Assembly: GCF_020535245.1 (NCBI RefSeq)
Contig: NZ_CP084910.1
Coordinates: forward strand, 2,022,501 to 2,086,500
Reading direction: 5' to 3'
Source of the DNA: Asticcacaulis sp. AND118
GTDB taxonomy: Bacteria; Pseudomonadota; Alphaproteobacteria; Caulobacterales; Caulobacteraceae
DNA: 64,000 nt
Of this stretch, positions 19,922 through 28,879 are shown in pieces. Each line of letters starts with the position of its first letter. The stretch's first letter is position 1. Under the pieces are notes generated by a model. It worked only from the letters and a program-made list of their open reading frames with translations. It searched no databases and was not told the origin of the DNA. Made by a program: the position numbers and the translations under genes.

Positions 19922-20977
19922 ATGTGGCTTCTCTCCCCCCTCGATTGTTTGACCGTGGTCGCCATCGCTGCCGGGCTGGCCGCACTTTTGGCGCAACTGG
20001 CTATTCGCGGCGGGCCGGTCGATATTCCGCGCGACCGCGGCGCGCACAAGGCCCCGACCCCGACCAGCGGCGGGCTGGCCGTCATGGCCGCCAGCGGACT
20101 GGCCATCGCTTTTGGCGTTTTGGAACTTTACGCTCACGTGCCGCAGACCGGCCTGTGGCTGTTCGGCTTTGCGGCTCTGGCCGGGCTGTCCGGGGCGATT
20201 GACGATGTGCTGGACCTGCCCGCCAAGGCGCGTCTGCTGTTTCAGATCATCCTGTGCGCCGGTTTTGCCAGCCTCTATCCGGTGCATGAGCTGATCCTGG
20301 CCCCCGGCCTGACTCTGGCCGTGCCGTTTCCGCTGGGGGTTCTGGCCGCCACCACGTGGCTGGTACTGGGGCTCAATGCCATCAATTTCATGGACGGGTC
20401 GAACGGTCTTGCCATCGGCACGCAGGCCGTGTGCCTGCTAATCTATGCCGGGTTTGTGCTCGCCTTCGGCTCGCCCCCCGTGTCGATGCTAGGCGGGGTG
20501 CTGCTGGTGTTTCTGGCTACTGGCGGGGCCTTTGCCGGGCTGTTGCCGTTCAATATGCCACTGGGCAAGGTGTTTCAGGGCGACGCCGGGTCGCTGTTCG
20601 GCGGCGCGCTGGTCACCGGCGGCGCGCTGGTCCTCAGCACGCACGAGATCGCTTCGGTATGGCTGGGCGGCTTCCTGCTGGCCCCGTTGCTGGTCGATGT
20701 CGTGCTGACGCTGATCTGGCGCGCGCGGCGCAAGCGCAACCTGCTTCAGGCGCATAAGGACCATCTCTATCAGCAATGGCTGATCCACCGCGACCCCAGC
20801 CACGCGCGACTGGCCTTGAAGGTGTGGGGGCTGTGCGCCCTGTCCTGCGCGGTCGGGACAGCGGCGCGGCTGATCGGCGTGATGACCGGCGTTGAAATGC
20901 GCTTTGCCGCCCTGTGTCTGGTGGTCGCCGGCCTGGGCTATGGCTGGTTCCGGTTGCGCCGAGGGCTCACTACGTGA
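19922..20977 (+). CDS. Glycosyltransferase family 4 (MraY/WecA-like polyprenyl-phosphate sugar-1-P transferase)
   Basis: A 351-residue polytopic membrane enzyme expected to load a sugar-1-phosphate onto undecaprenyl phosphate, the first step of a surface glycan. Family residues are visible: PTSGGLAVMA, the Asp pair in GAIDDVLDLPAKARLLFQ, NAINFMDGSNGLAIG and FQGDAGSLFGGAL, with a cytoplasmic loop AHKDHLYQQWLIH. About ten hydrophobic helices can be traced. It lacks the MraY-specific context and is not near murein precursor genes, so a WecA/WbpL-type role is more likely. It starts at an ATG directly behind the repeat arm. Confidence 0.82.
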   Translation: MWLLSPLDCLTVVAIAAGLAALLAQLAIRGGPVDIPRDRGAHKAPTPTSGGLAVMAASGLAIAFGVLELYAHVPQTGLWLFGFAALAGLSGAIDDVLDLPAKARLLFQIILCAGFASLYPVHELILAPGLTLAVPFPLGVLAATTWLVLGLNAINFMDGSNGLAIGTQAVCLLIYAGFVLAFGSPPVSMLGGVLLVFLATGGAFAGLLPFNMPLGKVFQGDAGSLFGGALVTGGALVLSTHEIASVWLGGFLLAPLLVDVVLTLIWRARRKRNLLQAHKDHLYQQWLIHRDPSHARLALKVWGLCALSCAVGTAARLIGVMTGVEMRFAALCLVVAGLGYGWFRLRRGLTT

Positions 20978-21064
20978 GCTTTTTTGCCGCTCAGACGCCG
21001 CAAGGCTCGCCGCATAAGCGGCGGCGGGCGGGGGCCCTTGCCAAATCTTGATGCGTAAGCCGCA

Positions 21065-21580
21065 TCACGATTTGGAGTTCAGGATAAGCCCGAAATACAG
21101 ATCGTCTTCGACCGTGCCGTCGGGCAGGCGCACCCGCCCCTTGAGCCGCCCTTCCTGCACAAAACCCAGACTTTCATACAGCGCGATACCGCGCTTATTG
21201 CCTTCGCGGCACAAGAGTTCAATGCGCCGGATGTGCGGCAAACGCTGACCGCTATGGGCGATCAGGGCCTCGAACAGGCGACGCCCGATCCCCTGCCCCT
21301 GCGTGGCGGGAGACACGGCCACGGTCAGGTCGCCAAGAACGTGGGCAAACTGCTTCGGCGCCGGCGCACAGGCGTGGATTTCCCCGACGCAGCGCCCCTC
21401 GCTTTCGGCAATCAGGCACAGGCCGCGCGTCAGGGCCGCCGTCAGGTTGCCTTCTATATAGTCCGTGGTGATCTCGTCTTCCGTGCGCGCCAGCCCGCCG
21501 CTGAGGCGCGCCACCTCGCGATAAAGCGCCGCAATGGCCGGGGCATCGGCGGCGGTGGCCAGTCTGATCTCAGTCTTCAT
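21065..21580 (-). CDS. GNAT family N-acetyltransferase
   Basis: A 171-residue cytoplasmic acetyltransferase. The acetyl-CoA loop is VAVSPATQGQGIGRRLFEALI (motif A, Q-x-x-G-x-G). The C-terminal motif B region is NKRGIALYESLGFVQEGRLKGRV. The N-terminus MKTEIRLATAADAPAIAALY is typical. The substrate cannot be predicted. I start at 21580, where the ATG overlaps the end of arfB by 11 bases, so the pair is probably coupled. A longer frame upstream only re-reads arfB. Confidence 0.88.
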   Translation of the reverse strand: MKTEIRLATAADAPAIAALYREVARLSGGLARTEDEITTDYIEGNLTAALTRGLCLIAESEGRCVGEIHACAPAPKQFAHVLGDLTVAVSPATQGQGIGRRLFEALIAHSGQRLPHIRRIELLCREGNKRGIALYESLGFVQEGRLKGRVRLPDGTVEDDLYFGLILNSKS

Positions 21581-22001
21581 CTTCGCCCGTGGGTTTCTGA
21601 CGACCGGACTTGACCGTCGACCGGATGGATTTGGCCACCAGACGGCGGCGCACGGAGCCTTGAGTCGGCTTGGTCTTGACGCGCGGCGGCGGGGGCGGCG
21701 CGGCGGCCTTCTGCAGCAGTTCGACAAAGCGTTCGCGCGCCGCCTTGCGGTTCATGTCCTGCGTGCGATGGGTCTGAACGAAGAGGACCAGCACCCCGTC
21801 CTGCGTCACGCGCCGCCCGCCCAGCGTGATCAGCCGCTGCTTGACCTCGTAAGGGATGGTCTGGTTTTCCCAGATCGAAAAGCGCAGTTCGACGGCGGTC
21901 GAGACCTTGTTGACATTCTGCCCGCCCGCCCCCGACGACCGCACGAAACTCTCGCTCAGTTCGGCCTCATCGACGGAGATTTTGGGCGTGATGAAAATCA
22001 T
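21570..22001 (-). CDS. arfB: Ribosome-rescue peptidyl-tRNA hydrolase ArfB
   Basis: A 143-residue release-factor-like protein that frees stalled ribosomes. The catalytic GGQ is in SSGAGGQNVNKVSTAVELRF. The C-terminal basic tail that inserts into the mRNA channel is present (RRRLVAKSIRSTVKSGRQK), preceded by a proline run (APPPPPRVKTKPTQG). The length fits the family, and the lack of a codon-recognition domain separates it from RF1/RF2. I start at the ATG at 22001 (MIFITPKISVDEAELSESF). Confidence 0.94.
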   Translation of the reverse strand: MIFITPKISVDEAELSESFVRSSGAGGQNVNKVSTAVELRFSIWENQTIPYEVKQRLITLGGRRVTQDGVLVLFVQTHRTQDMNRKAARERFVELLQKAAAPPPPPRVKTKPTQGSVRRRLVAKSIRSTVKSGRQKPTGEDED

Positions 22002-22108
22002 AGGTTCCCATAACAAAAATGCGCCCCACCCGGCCATGATAAATCAGGCCAGGTCAAGCGCATCCTGATTTGTTCGCATGGACGCCACCCTCTGCGCCCG
22101 TTACGGGT

Positions 22109-22127
22109 GCAGGGGCTGAGCCCCTGC
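22109..22127 (-). terminator. Family E hairpin at the end of dps
   Basis: GCAGGGGC, TGA, GCCCCTGC is an 8-bp stem that abuts the dps stop codon. It is preceded on the plus strand by CCGTTACGGGT. The same element lies at 2371 and 44096. Confidence 0.5.
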
Positions 22128-22591
22128 TAGTCTTCCAGCGTCGCCGACAGCATCCACAAGTGCTTTTCGTGGCTGCCCAAACGCACGGTCAGCAGGTCGA
22201 CCGTGGGGTCGTCGCTGGCGTCGTCGGCGACCTTGATGGCGTTTTTCAGCGTCTCGATCAGGGTCTTGTGGCCCTTGACCAGTTCCTTGACCATGTCGGT
22301 GGCCGATTTGGTGGCGTCGCCTTCCTTGATCGAGGACAGGTTGCCGAAGGCCGAGCCCGACATCGGGGCCAGTTCGCCCAGGGCGCGGATACGCTCGGCG
22401 ATTTCGTCCAGCGCCGTCCACATTTCGGTGTACTGCGTCATAAACATATTGTGCAGGCTGTTGAATTGCGGCCCGCGCACGTTCCAGTGATAGCCGTGCG
22501 TCTTGAGATAGAGATTATAGCTGTCGGCCAGCACCTTCGACAGTTCGAGACAAACAGGGGTGTCGGCCAGAGATTCGGCTGCCTTGGGCAT
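22127..22591 (-). CDS. dps: DNA-binding ferritin-like protein Dps
   Basis: A 154-residue ferritin-like protein that forms dodecamers, oxidises Fe(II) and protects DNA under stress. The ferroxidase ligands are visible in THGYHWNVRGPQFNSLH (His, His) and TALDEIAERIRALGE (Asp, Glu). The four-helix bundle length is standard. The basic N-terminal tail used for DNA binding in E. coli is mostly missing (MPKAAESLADTPV), so DNA binding may be weak. I start at the ATG at 22591 with AAGGA eight bases upstream; the upstream frame does not match Dps. It is divergent from nadA. Confidence 0.95.
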   Translation of the reverse strand: MPKAAESLADTPVCLELSKVLADSYNLYLKTHGYHWNVRGPQFNSLHNMFMTQYTEMWTALDEIAERIRALGELAPMSGSAFGNLSSIKEGDATKSATDMVKELVKGHKTLIETLKNAIKVADDASDDPTVDLLTVRLGSHEKHLWMLSATLED

Positions 22592-22867
22592 AATGATTAT
22601 CCTTATAAAATACGGTAATGCCGATATGAGCAGGTCCGCATAAACTTTCAATGACCATTGGCAGACTATTCCGGTTTTTACGGAATTTTGTCTGACGAGA
22701 CGCTGCGTCACCCCATCGCGGCGGTGAATTAACGATACAATATGTGATGGTTTTTTAACGGCCCGCTCTTGCATTGGGCGGACAAAGGCGTATTTTAGCG
22801 CCACTTATGCTAAATTTGAGCATAAGGTCGCCACCCACCCGCCGGGGCGACGCGCGGAGAGGAAAAA

Positions 22868-23983
22868 ATGCTGCACAGCAAAAACCCGATCGTTGACGAA
22901 GCCCTTGGTTCGCTTGCCTTTACGCCTGATGTCGAGGCGGAAACGGCGGACATCTATGCACGCCTCAAGGGCAAGGTGTCGCCGATCGAATGGCAGCTTC
23001 AGGCCCCGCTGATCGCGGCCATCAACCGCCTCAAGCGCGAAAAGAACGCGGTCATTCTGGCGCATAACTATATGACGCCCGACATCTTTCATGGTGTGGG
23101 CGATTATGTCGGCGACTCGCTGGGTCTGGCCCGCGAAGCCGCCAAGTCGGACGCCAAGGTGATCGTGCAGGGCGGCGTGCACTTCATGGCCGAAACCTCG
23201 AAGATTCTGGCCCCGGAAAAGACCGTGCTGATACCCGACCTGCGCGCCGGCTGTTCGCTGGCCACCAGCCTGACAGGCGCGCAACTGCGTCTGATCAAGC
23301 AGCGCTATCCGGGCCTGCCGGTCGTCTCCTATGTCAACACCACGGCCGATGTGAAGGCCGAAACCGACATCTGTTGCACCTCGGCCAATGCGGTGCAGGT
23401 GGTCGAGTGGGCCGCAAAGGAATGGGGCGTCGATCGCGTGATCCTCGTCCCCGACGAATTCCTGGCCCGCAATGTGGCGCGTCAGACCCATATCGGCATC
23501 ATTGCCTATAAGGGCGCGTGCGAGGTGCATGAGCGCTTCAATGCGCAGGACATTGCCGATGTGCGCGCCGCCCACCCCGATGCGGTGGTGCTGGGCCACC
23601 CGGAATGCCCGCCGGATGTCATCGCCGCCTGCGACTTCACCGGCTCGACCACGGCCATGGCCGACTATGTGACGCAGAACAAGCCGAAGCAGGTGGTGCT
23701 GATCACCGAATGTTCGATGGCCGACAACGTTACCGCCGACGCCGGTCCGGAGGTCGAGTTCCTGCGTCCGTGCAACCTGTGCCCGCACATGAAGCGCATC
23801 ACGCTGGAAGGCATCTACGCCTCGCTGCTGACGATGACGCACGAGGTGACGGTGGACGCCGCCATTATCGACAAGGCGCGCCTGTCGGTGCAGCGCATGA
23901 TCGACATGCCGCCGACCGCGACGCCTGCCCGCTACGACATGATCAAGGCCCGGCACCATGTGGATGTCGAGTTGATAAGCTAA
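22868..23983 (+). CDS. nadA: Quinolinate synthase A
   Basis: A 371-residue [4Fe-4S] enzyme that condenses iminoaspartate with dihydroxyacetone phosphate to quinolinate. The three cluster cysteines lie in [16 protein letters not shown] and CNLCPHM. Substrate motifs [36 protein letters not shown] and CTSANA are intact. GAGAGGAAAA lies just upstream of the ATG. It is the first gene of nadA-nadB-nadC, but about 140 bases of Family B repeat separate it from nadB. The 276-base divergent gap to dps is AT-richer and must hold both promoters. Confidence 0.96.
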   Translation: MLHSKNPIVDEALGSLAFTPDVEAETADIYARLKGKVSPIEWQLQAPLIAAINRLKREKNAVILAHNYMTPDIFHGVGDYVGDSLGLAREAAKSDAKVIVQGGVHFMAETSKILAPEKTVLIPDLRAGCSLATSLTGAQLRLIKQRYPGLPVVSYVNTTADVKAETDICCTSANAVQVVEWAAKEWGVDRVILVPDEFLARNVARQTHIGIIAYKGACEVHERFNAQDIADVRAAHPDAVVLGHPECPPDVIAACDFTGSTTAMADYVTQNKPKQVVLITECSMADNVTADAGPEVEFLRPCNLCPHMKRITLEGIYASLLTMTHEVTVDAAIIDKARLSVQRMIDMPPTATPARYDMIKARHHVDVELIS

Positions 23984-23988
23984 GGAAG

Positions 23989-24105
23989 CCCCTCCCCTTC
24001 TCCCTTGAGGGAGAAGGTGGCCTGAGCATAGCGAAGGTCGGATGAGGGGGACTGCGGGGAAGCGCTCTCCCCCTCACCCCAGCCCTCTCCCTCAAGGGAG
24101 AGGGC
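23989..24105. repeat. Family B repeat pair between nadA and nadB
   Basis: Arms TTCTCCCTTGAGGGAGAA and CCCTCTCCCTCAAGGGAGAGGG flank GGATGAGGGGG and CCCCCTCACCCC. It could form a strong mRNA hairpin inside an otherwise compact operon. Confidence 0.85.
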
Positions 24106-24122
24106 GTTAAGTGGAGGCCATC

Positions 24123-25682
24123 ATGGCCAACGAAGTTCATATCCATAACGGTCCGCTGATCATCGGCGCAGGGCTGGCCGGCCTGAGCGTCGCGCTCAAC
24201 ACCGCGCCACAGCCCGCGCTGGTGCTGGCCCCGGTCGAGCTGGGTGCGGCCTGCTCCTCGGCCTGGGCGCAGGGCGGCATCGCCGCGGCCCTTTCCGCGC
24301 AGGACTCCCCCGAAGCCCACGCGCAGGACACGCTGGCCGCCGGCGCCGGCATCAACGATCCGGCCGCCACCCACGCCCTGACCGAGATGGGCCCCGGCGT
24401 CGTGCATCGTCTCAACGATCTCGGCGCACCCTTCGACCATAATGCCGACGGCAGCTACGTGCTCAACCGCGAAGCCGCCCACGGCCTCGCCCGCGTCGCC
24501 CGCGTCGGCGGCGATCTGGCTGGCAAGAAGATTTTGGAGGCCGTGGTGGCCGCCGCGAAAGCCGCGCCGCATATCGACATCTGGGAAGGGGCCGTCGCCA
24601 CCGGCCTGATCAAATCCGACGTGGAGACGGTCATCGGTGCCGTGGTCGAACGCGGCGGCCGGACGATCGAGGTCTATGCCCCAGTGGTCGTGCTGGCTTC
24701 GGGCGGTTCGGGCGGCCTTTACGCCGTCACCACCAACCCCGCCAATCTGCGCGGCGAAGGCATGGCCATGGCGGCGCTTGCCGGGGCCGAAATCGCCGAT
24801 CCGGAATTCGTACAGTTCCACCCCACCGCCATTAATATCGGGGCCGACCCCGCCCCTCTGGCCACCGAAGCCCTGCGCGGCGAAGGCGCGACGCTGATCA
24901 CCAAAGACGGCTATCGCTTTGCCTTTGACGACCACGGAGACGGCGAACTGGCCCCGCGCGACATTGTGGCCCGCGCCGTGCACCGCGCCAATACGACCCT
25001 GGGCGGGGCCTATCTCGACTGCCGCACGGCCATAGGCGCGCACTTCCCGCACGAATTCCCCACCGTCTTCGCCTCGTGCATGGCAGCGGGCATAGACCCG
25101 CGCGTCCAGCCCATCCCTGTCGCCCCGGCGGCGCATTATCATATGGGCGGCATCCGCACCAACATCGACGGCCATACGAGCTTGCGCAACCTCTTCGCCG
25201 TCGGCGAATGCGCCTCGACCGGCGTGCACGGGGCCAACCGTCTGGCCTCCAACAGCCTGCTCGAAGCCGCCGCCTTCGGTGAGCGCGTGGGCCAGAAAGC
25301 ATCTCGGGCGGCGGCGCGCGAAATGCCGCGCTTCGCCCCCGATCCCGCCACCATCCTGCGCCCTGCCCAGCCGCCGCGCCTGACGCCCGAAGCGCTGAAA
25401 CGCCTGCGCGACGCCATGCAGGCCCATGCCGCCGTCATCCGCGACGAGGCAGGGCTTAAGACCCTGCTGCAAACGCTCGACGCACTGGAGGCGACGTTCA
25501 AAGGTGCGTTACCTCTGGTCGCGGCGCGCCTGATCGCGCAATGCGCCTTGCAAAGGCGCGAGAGTCGCGGTTCTCATTACCGTAAGGACCATCCCGAAAC
25601 GGCGACCGAAGGTCAGCGCACCTTCATCCGTTTGACAGAGACTGGCCTTATGCAGATGGAAACCCAGAAGGAAGTGGCCTGA
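24123..25682 (+). CDS. nadB: L-aspartate oxidase
   Basis: A 519-residue FAD flavoprotein that oxidises aspartate to iminoaspartate for NadA. The FAD dinucleotide fold is at the N-terminus (IIGAGLAGLSVALNTAPQ). Other motifs are CSSAWAQGGIAAAL, LASGGSGGLYAVTTNP, EFVQFHPTAI, HYHMGGIRTNIDGHTSL and GANRLASNSLLEA, as in the succinate dehydrogenase/fumarate reductase flavoprotein family. The ATG at 24123 has GGAGG six bases upstream; a GTG at 24111 would overlap that site. The gene ends just before nadC. Confidence 0.96.
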   Translation: MANEVHIHNGPLIIGAGLAGLSVALNTAPQPALVLAPVELGAACSSAWAQGGIAAALSAQDSPEAHAQDTLAAGAGINDPAATHALTEMGPGVVHRLNDLGAPFDHNADGSYVLNREAAHGLARVARVGGDLAGKKILEAVVAAAKAAPHIDIWEGAVATGLIKSDVETVIGAVVERGGRTIEVYAPVVVLASGGSGGLYAVTTNPANLRGEGMAMAALAGAEIADPEFVQFHPTAINIGADPAPLATEALRGEGATLITKDGYRFAFDDHGDGELAPRDIVARAVHRANTTLGGAYLDCRTAIGAHFPHEFPTVFASCMAAGIDPRVQPIPVAPAAHYHMGGIRTNIDGHTSLRNLFAVGECASTGVHGANRLASNSLLEAAAFGERVGQKASRAAAREMPRFAPDPATILRPAQPPRLTPEALKRLRDAMQAHAAVIRDEAGLKTLLQTLDALEATFKGALPLVAARLIAQCALQRRESRGSHYRKDHPETATEGQRTFIRLTETGLMQMETQKEVA

Positions 25683-25683
25683 G

Positions 25684-26532
25684 ATGTATATTACCGGATT
25701 GCCCGACCTGCTCATCGAACCCATCGTGCGCGACGCCCTGCGCGAAGACCTCGGTCTGGCCGGCGACGTCACCGCCGACGCCGTCATCCCGCCGCGCGCC
25801 CGTTTCAAGGCCGAATTCCGCGCCCGCGAAGCCGGGACCGTCGCGGGTATCGACTGCGCCCGCCTGGCCATGAGCCTGATGGACGCGCAGATCCGTTTCG
25901 ACATCCTCAAACCCGATGCCTCCGAAGTCGCTCCCGGCGACGTCATCGCCCGCGTCGAGGGCAATGCCCGCGCCATTCTGGCCGCCGAGCGCGTGGCGCT
26001 GAACCTCCTGTCGCACCTGTCCGGTGTCGCCACCCTGACCCGCACCTATGTGCGTCTGGTCGACGACCTGCCGACGCGCATCGCCTGCACGCGCAAGACC
26101 TTCCCCATGCTGCGCGGCCCGCAGAAGCACGCCGTGCGCTGCGGCGGCGGGCACAACCACCGCTACGGCCTCAACGACGCCATCCTGATCAAGGACAACC
26201 ACGTCGCCATCTGCGGCGGCGTCGAAAAGGCGATGGAAATGGCCAAGGCTGCGGCCGGCCACACCATGAAGATCGAACTCGAAGTCGATTCCATCCCCCA
26301 GCTCAAACAGGCCCTGCCCTTCCGCCCGGACGTGGTGATGCTCGACAATTTCAGCCTTGAGCAGTTGCGCGAGGCCGTGGCGCTGGTGAAGGGCGAGACC
26401 ATTCTCGAAGCTTCGGGCGGGGTCAATCTCGACACGGTGCGCGCCATCGCCGAAAGCGGCGTGGATGTGATCAGCGTGGGCGCCCTCACCCACTCCGCCC
26501 CGGTCTTCGATATCGGGTTGGACGCGGTTTAA
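25684..26532 (+). CDS. nadC: Nicotinate-nucleotide pyrophosphorylase (carboxylating)
   Basis: A 282-residue enzyme that turns quinolinate and PRPP into nicotinate mononucleotide, completing the local NAD pathway. Signature segments are RVALNLLSHLSGVATLTR, ACTRKTFPMLRGPQKHAVRCGGGHNHRYGL, ILIKDNHVAICGG, IELEVDSIPQL, VVMLDNFS and EASGGVNLDTVRAIAESGVDVISVGALTHS. The length is normal. It begins one base after the nadB stop codon, so translation is probably coupled. Confidence 0.96.
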   Translation: MYITGLPDLLIEPIVRDALREDLGLAGDVTADAVIPPRARFKAEFRAREAGTVAGIDCARLAMSLMDAQIRFDILKPDASEVAPGDVIARVEGNARAILAAERVALNLLSHLSGVATLTRTYVRLVDDLPTRIACTRKTFPMLRGPQKHAVRCGGGHNHRYGLNDAILIKDNHVAICGGVEKAMEMAKAAAGHTMKIELEVDSIPQLKQALPFRPDVVMLDNFSLEQLREAVALVKGETILEASGGVNLDTVRAIAESGVDVISVGALTHSAPVFDIGLDAV

Positions 26533-26541
26533 GCCCCCGAT

Positions 26542-27696
26542 CTAGGCTTCGGCCTTGCTGCCGCCGGCGCTCAGTCGGCCCGACACCCACCGGCTGAGCG
26601 GACGGTCCACCCACGCCTCGAAGACAAAGGCCACGGCGACGGCCAGCGCCACGCACAGCCCCCAGGTCAGCCAGTGCAGCGGCTCCGACAGGGCGAAGCG
26701 GTGCATCAGCATACCGTCGACCCCCAGCGCGATGGCCCCCACGACCGAGTGGATGAGGAACAGCGCATAGGCGGCCCGCCCCATGCGTCTGGTCAGGTGG
26801 TTCTCAGGGAAGCGCACGCCCGCCGACAGGACGAGCACCGCCGCCAGCGCCGACAGGACGACCAGATCGGACACCGCATGGCGCGGCAGGCTGGACAGAC
26901 CGATGATCGCGGCAAAACTCACCGCCATACCGATGCCGTAAGCCCGGCGCGACACCTCTGCACCCGCGGTCAGACGCTCCAGCAGCGCGCCGATGAAGAA
27001 CAGAGGGATGGCCCGGATCAGGCCGTAGCGGAACGGCAGATCGACAAATGCGTGACCGACCAGAGCCGATAAACCCAGAGCCAGACCCAGGGCCACCGCC
27101 ATGCCGGTCACAATCTGCCAGCGCGTCCATTGGAAGATGCCGCCCGTGCTCAGGCTGAACAGGCTGTAGCAGACCACCAGCGCCGACAGGGTCCAGGTCG
27201 GCACGTTCCAGCCCGGCGTATCGCTCAGGCCCCAGCCGTGGACGAGAATCAGTTGTTCCCAGAAGGCCTCCGCCGTGTACTTTTCGGCATGGCCCGGCGG
27301 ATGGCCCTGAAGCGTCGCCACCCCCACCACCGTCAGCATCAGCAAAAGCGCCACCACGTGCGACGGCCACAGGCGCATGACGCGGCGGCTGACGAAGCTG
27401 ACCGGGCTGACGCGCTGTTGGGCCAGACGCGGCCCGTAGGCGCGCATCAGGATAAAACCGGACAGCATGAGGAAGAAGTCGGTGGCCAGCCAGCCCTGCG
27501 CCATGACCGGCGTCAGTTCGTTCAGCGGCGTCGGCGCGGACTCGCCGAAATGAAAAAGCAGGATGAAGGCCGCCGCCAGAAAGCGCAGAACGTCGAGGCT
27601 GGCCCCGCCCGGTCTTGAAGAGGCGGAGCCGGGAGAGTCCGCTTTGAGAGCGTCGGCTCTGGGGAGGCTCGCTGACCATCTCACGCGGGGTTTCAT
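26542..27696 (-). CDS. Acyltransferase 3 family membrane protein (OafA/YrhL-like)
   Basis: A 384-residue integral membrane O-acyltransferase. The family start motif is visible in LDVLRFLAAAFILLFHFGESA (Arg and the HF pair). About ten transmembrane helices follow, including WLATDFFLMLSGFILMRAYG and AAYALFLIHSVVGAIALG. Such proteins acetylate or acylate surface polysaccharides, but the target is not clear from the neighbours. It converges on nadC, with nine bases between. The proposed start (MKPRVRWSASLPRADALKAD) gives a long polar N-terminus, and a start nearer to LDVLRF is possible. Confidence 0.85.
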   Translation of the reverse strand: MKPRVRWSASLPRADALKADSPGSASSRPGGASLDVLRFLAAAFILLFHFGESAPTPLNELTPVMAQGWLATDFFLMLSGFILMRAYGPRLAQQRVSPVSFVSRRVMRLWPSHVVALLLMLTVVGVATLQGHPPGHAEKYTAEAFWEQLILVHGWGLSDTPGWNVPTWTLSALVVCYSLFSLSTGGIFQWTRWQIVTGMAVALGLALGLSALVGHAFVDLPFRYGLIRAIPLFFIGALLERLTAGAEVSRRAYGIGMAVSFAAIIGLSSLPRHAVSDLVVLSALAAVLVLSAGVRFPENHLTRRMGRAAYALFLIHSVVGAIALGVDGMLMHRFALSEPLHWLTWGLCVALAVAVAFVFEAWVDRPLSRWVSGRLSAGGSKAEA

Positions 27697-27813
27697 CCTT
27701 TCGTTGCGGTCAGCCTAACCGGAACGGGTTAAAATATAAGGCAATAACCAATTTACCGGCCCAAATACATCAACCATGTCGCCATCGCATGACGGCCGCG
27801 CCACAAAGAACAA

Positions 27814-27836
27814 CCCCGGCACGAACCCTGCCGGGG
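27814..27836 (-). terminator. Terminator after the exporter operon
   Basis: CCCCGGCA, seven bases, TGCCGGGG, followed on the minus strand by TTGTTCTTTGTGG. It is 37 bases past the stop codon of the adaptor gene. Confidence 0.65.
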
Positions 27837-27873
27837 CTGCTGTCAGAAAATTCGCGCACGTCTCTTTTCTGGC

Positions 27874-28866
27874 CTATTTCTTGGCGGGCGTGGCGGGCTT
27901 CGGAGCCTCGCGCTTGATGCCGGCCTTCTCGCCCGGCTTCATGAACTTGACCATCACGCGCTGCCCGATGAGGAAGGGCGCGTCGTGGGCGGTAACCACC
28001 ACCTCGACCACCCGTTCGTCCGAAGCTTCATTGCCGCCGTCGGACTTCAGCTTGCGCGCGCCGAAGGTCGCCGCGATGCGCTTCACGCTGCCGACAAAGA
28101 CCTTATCCTGATCGGCTTCGGGGATGATCTCGACCTCCTGACCGACGCTGACCAGCGGGATCGAGCTTTCGACGATTTCCGAACGGATGATGCGTTCCGC
28201 GCCGCTCGGTTCCAGATCGAACATGGTCGAGACGTTGAGCGTCGACGCGCCCGAACCCGGATTGGCGTAGCGGCGCACGATGCGGCCGTCGGCCGGGGCG
28301 CGCACCAGCGTCAGTTCCAGATCGTAATTGGCCTGCGCCAATGCGGCCTGCGCCGACTGCACCGAGGCCTGCTGCGCCGCCAGACGCGCCTCGCCCTCGC
28401 GGATCAGGTCGGACTGCGCGTCCAGCTTCTGACCGGCGACGAAATTGGTCGCCGCCAGCTTTTCGTAGCGGGCATATTCGCGTTTGGCGGTGTCGATATT
28501 GACCTGGGTGAGGCGCATCGCGGCCTGAGCCTCGGCGACATTGGCGCGGGCGCGCTGCTGCGCCAGTTGCGCGGCGTCGGCTTCCTGACGGGCCAGAACC
28601 TGCCCCTTGGTCACCATGTCGCCTTCCTGCACCGTGACCTCTTCGACGACGCCGCCGCGGCGGGCCGCGACCTCGATCAGGCCGCCTTCGACGTCGACCT
28701 TGCCGTTGGCGATGGTGGCGTAGGGGCTGGGCGGGGCCTTGACCTCGGCGGAAGCGTCCTTCTTGGCGCCCGGCGCCGCGCCGGGCTGGCCGCAGGCGAC
28801 GAGGCTGAGCACGGCCGGGGCGAGGACCATGAGGCGCAGGGATTTTTTGAAAATATTACCGGACAT
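27874..28866 (-). CDS. HlyD-family periplasmic adaptor lipoprotein of an ABC exporter (DevB/MacA-like)
   Basis: A 330-residue membrane-fusion protein. The signal peptide ends in a lipobox (LSLVACGQPG) at residues 17-21. A lipoyl-like half (VEEVTVQEGDMVTKGQVLA), a long coiled-coil hairpin (about 80-170, QLAQQRARANVAEAQAAM) and the second lipoyl half (LTLVRAPADGRIVRRYANPGSG) can be traced. It ends in a Lys/Pro-rich tail. Together with the upstream ATPase and FtsX-like permease it should form a MacAB/DevBCA-type exporter. No outer-membrane channel gene is present nearby. I start at the ATG at 28866, where the signal peptide begins. Confidence 0.88.
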   Translation of the reverse strand: MSGNIFKKSLRLMVLAPAVLSLVACGQPGAAPGAKKDASAEVKAPPSPYATIANGKVDVEGGLIEVAARRGGVVEEVTVQEGDMVTKGQVLARQEADAAQLAQQRARANVAEAQAAMRLTQVNIDTAKREYARYEKLAATNFVAGQKLDAQSDLIREGEARLAAQQASVQSAQAALAQANYDLELTLVRAPADGRIVRRYANPGSGASTLNVSTMFDLEPSGAERIIRSEIVESSIPLVSVGQEVEIIPEADQDKVFVGSVKRIAATFGARKLKSDGGNEASDERVVEVVVTAHDAPFLIGQRVMVKFMKPGEKAGIKREAPKPATPAKK

Positions 28867-28879
28867 GGGAAATCTCTGA

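Noticed and set aside
19796-24105. Possible CRISPR-like repeats
   Set aside because: The Family B units are palindromic pairs with irregular spacing and no unique spacers of constant length.
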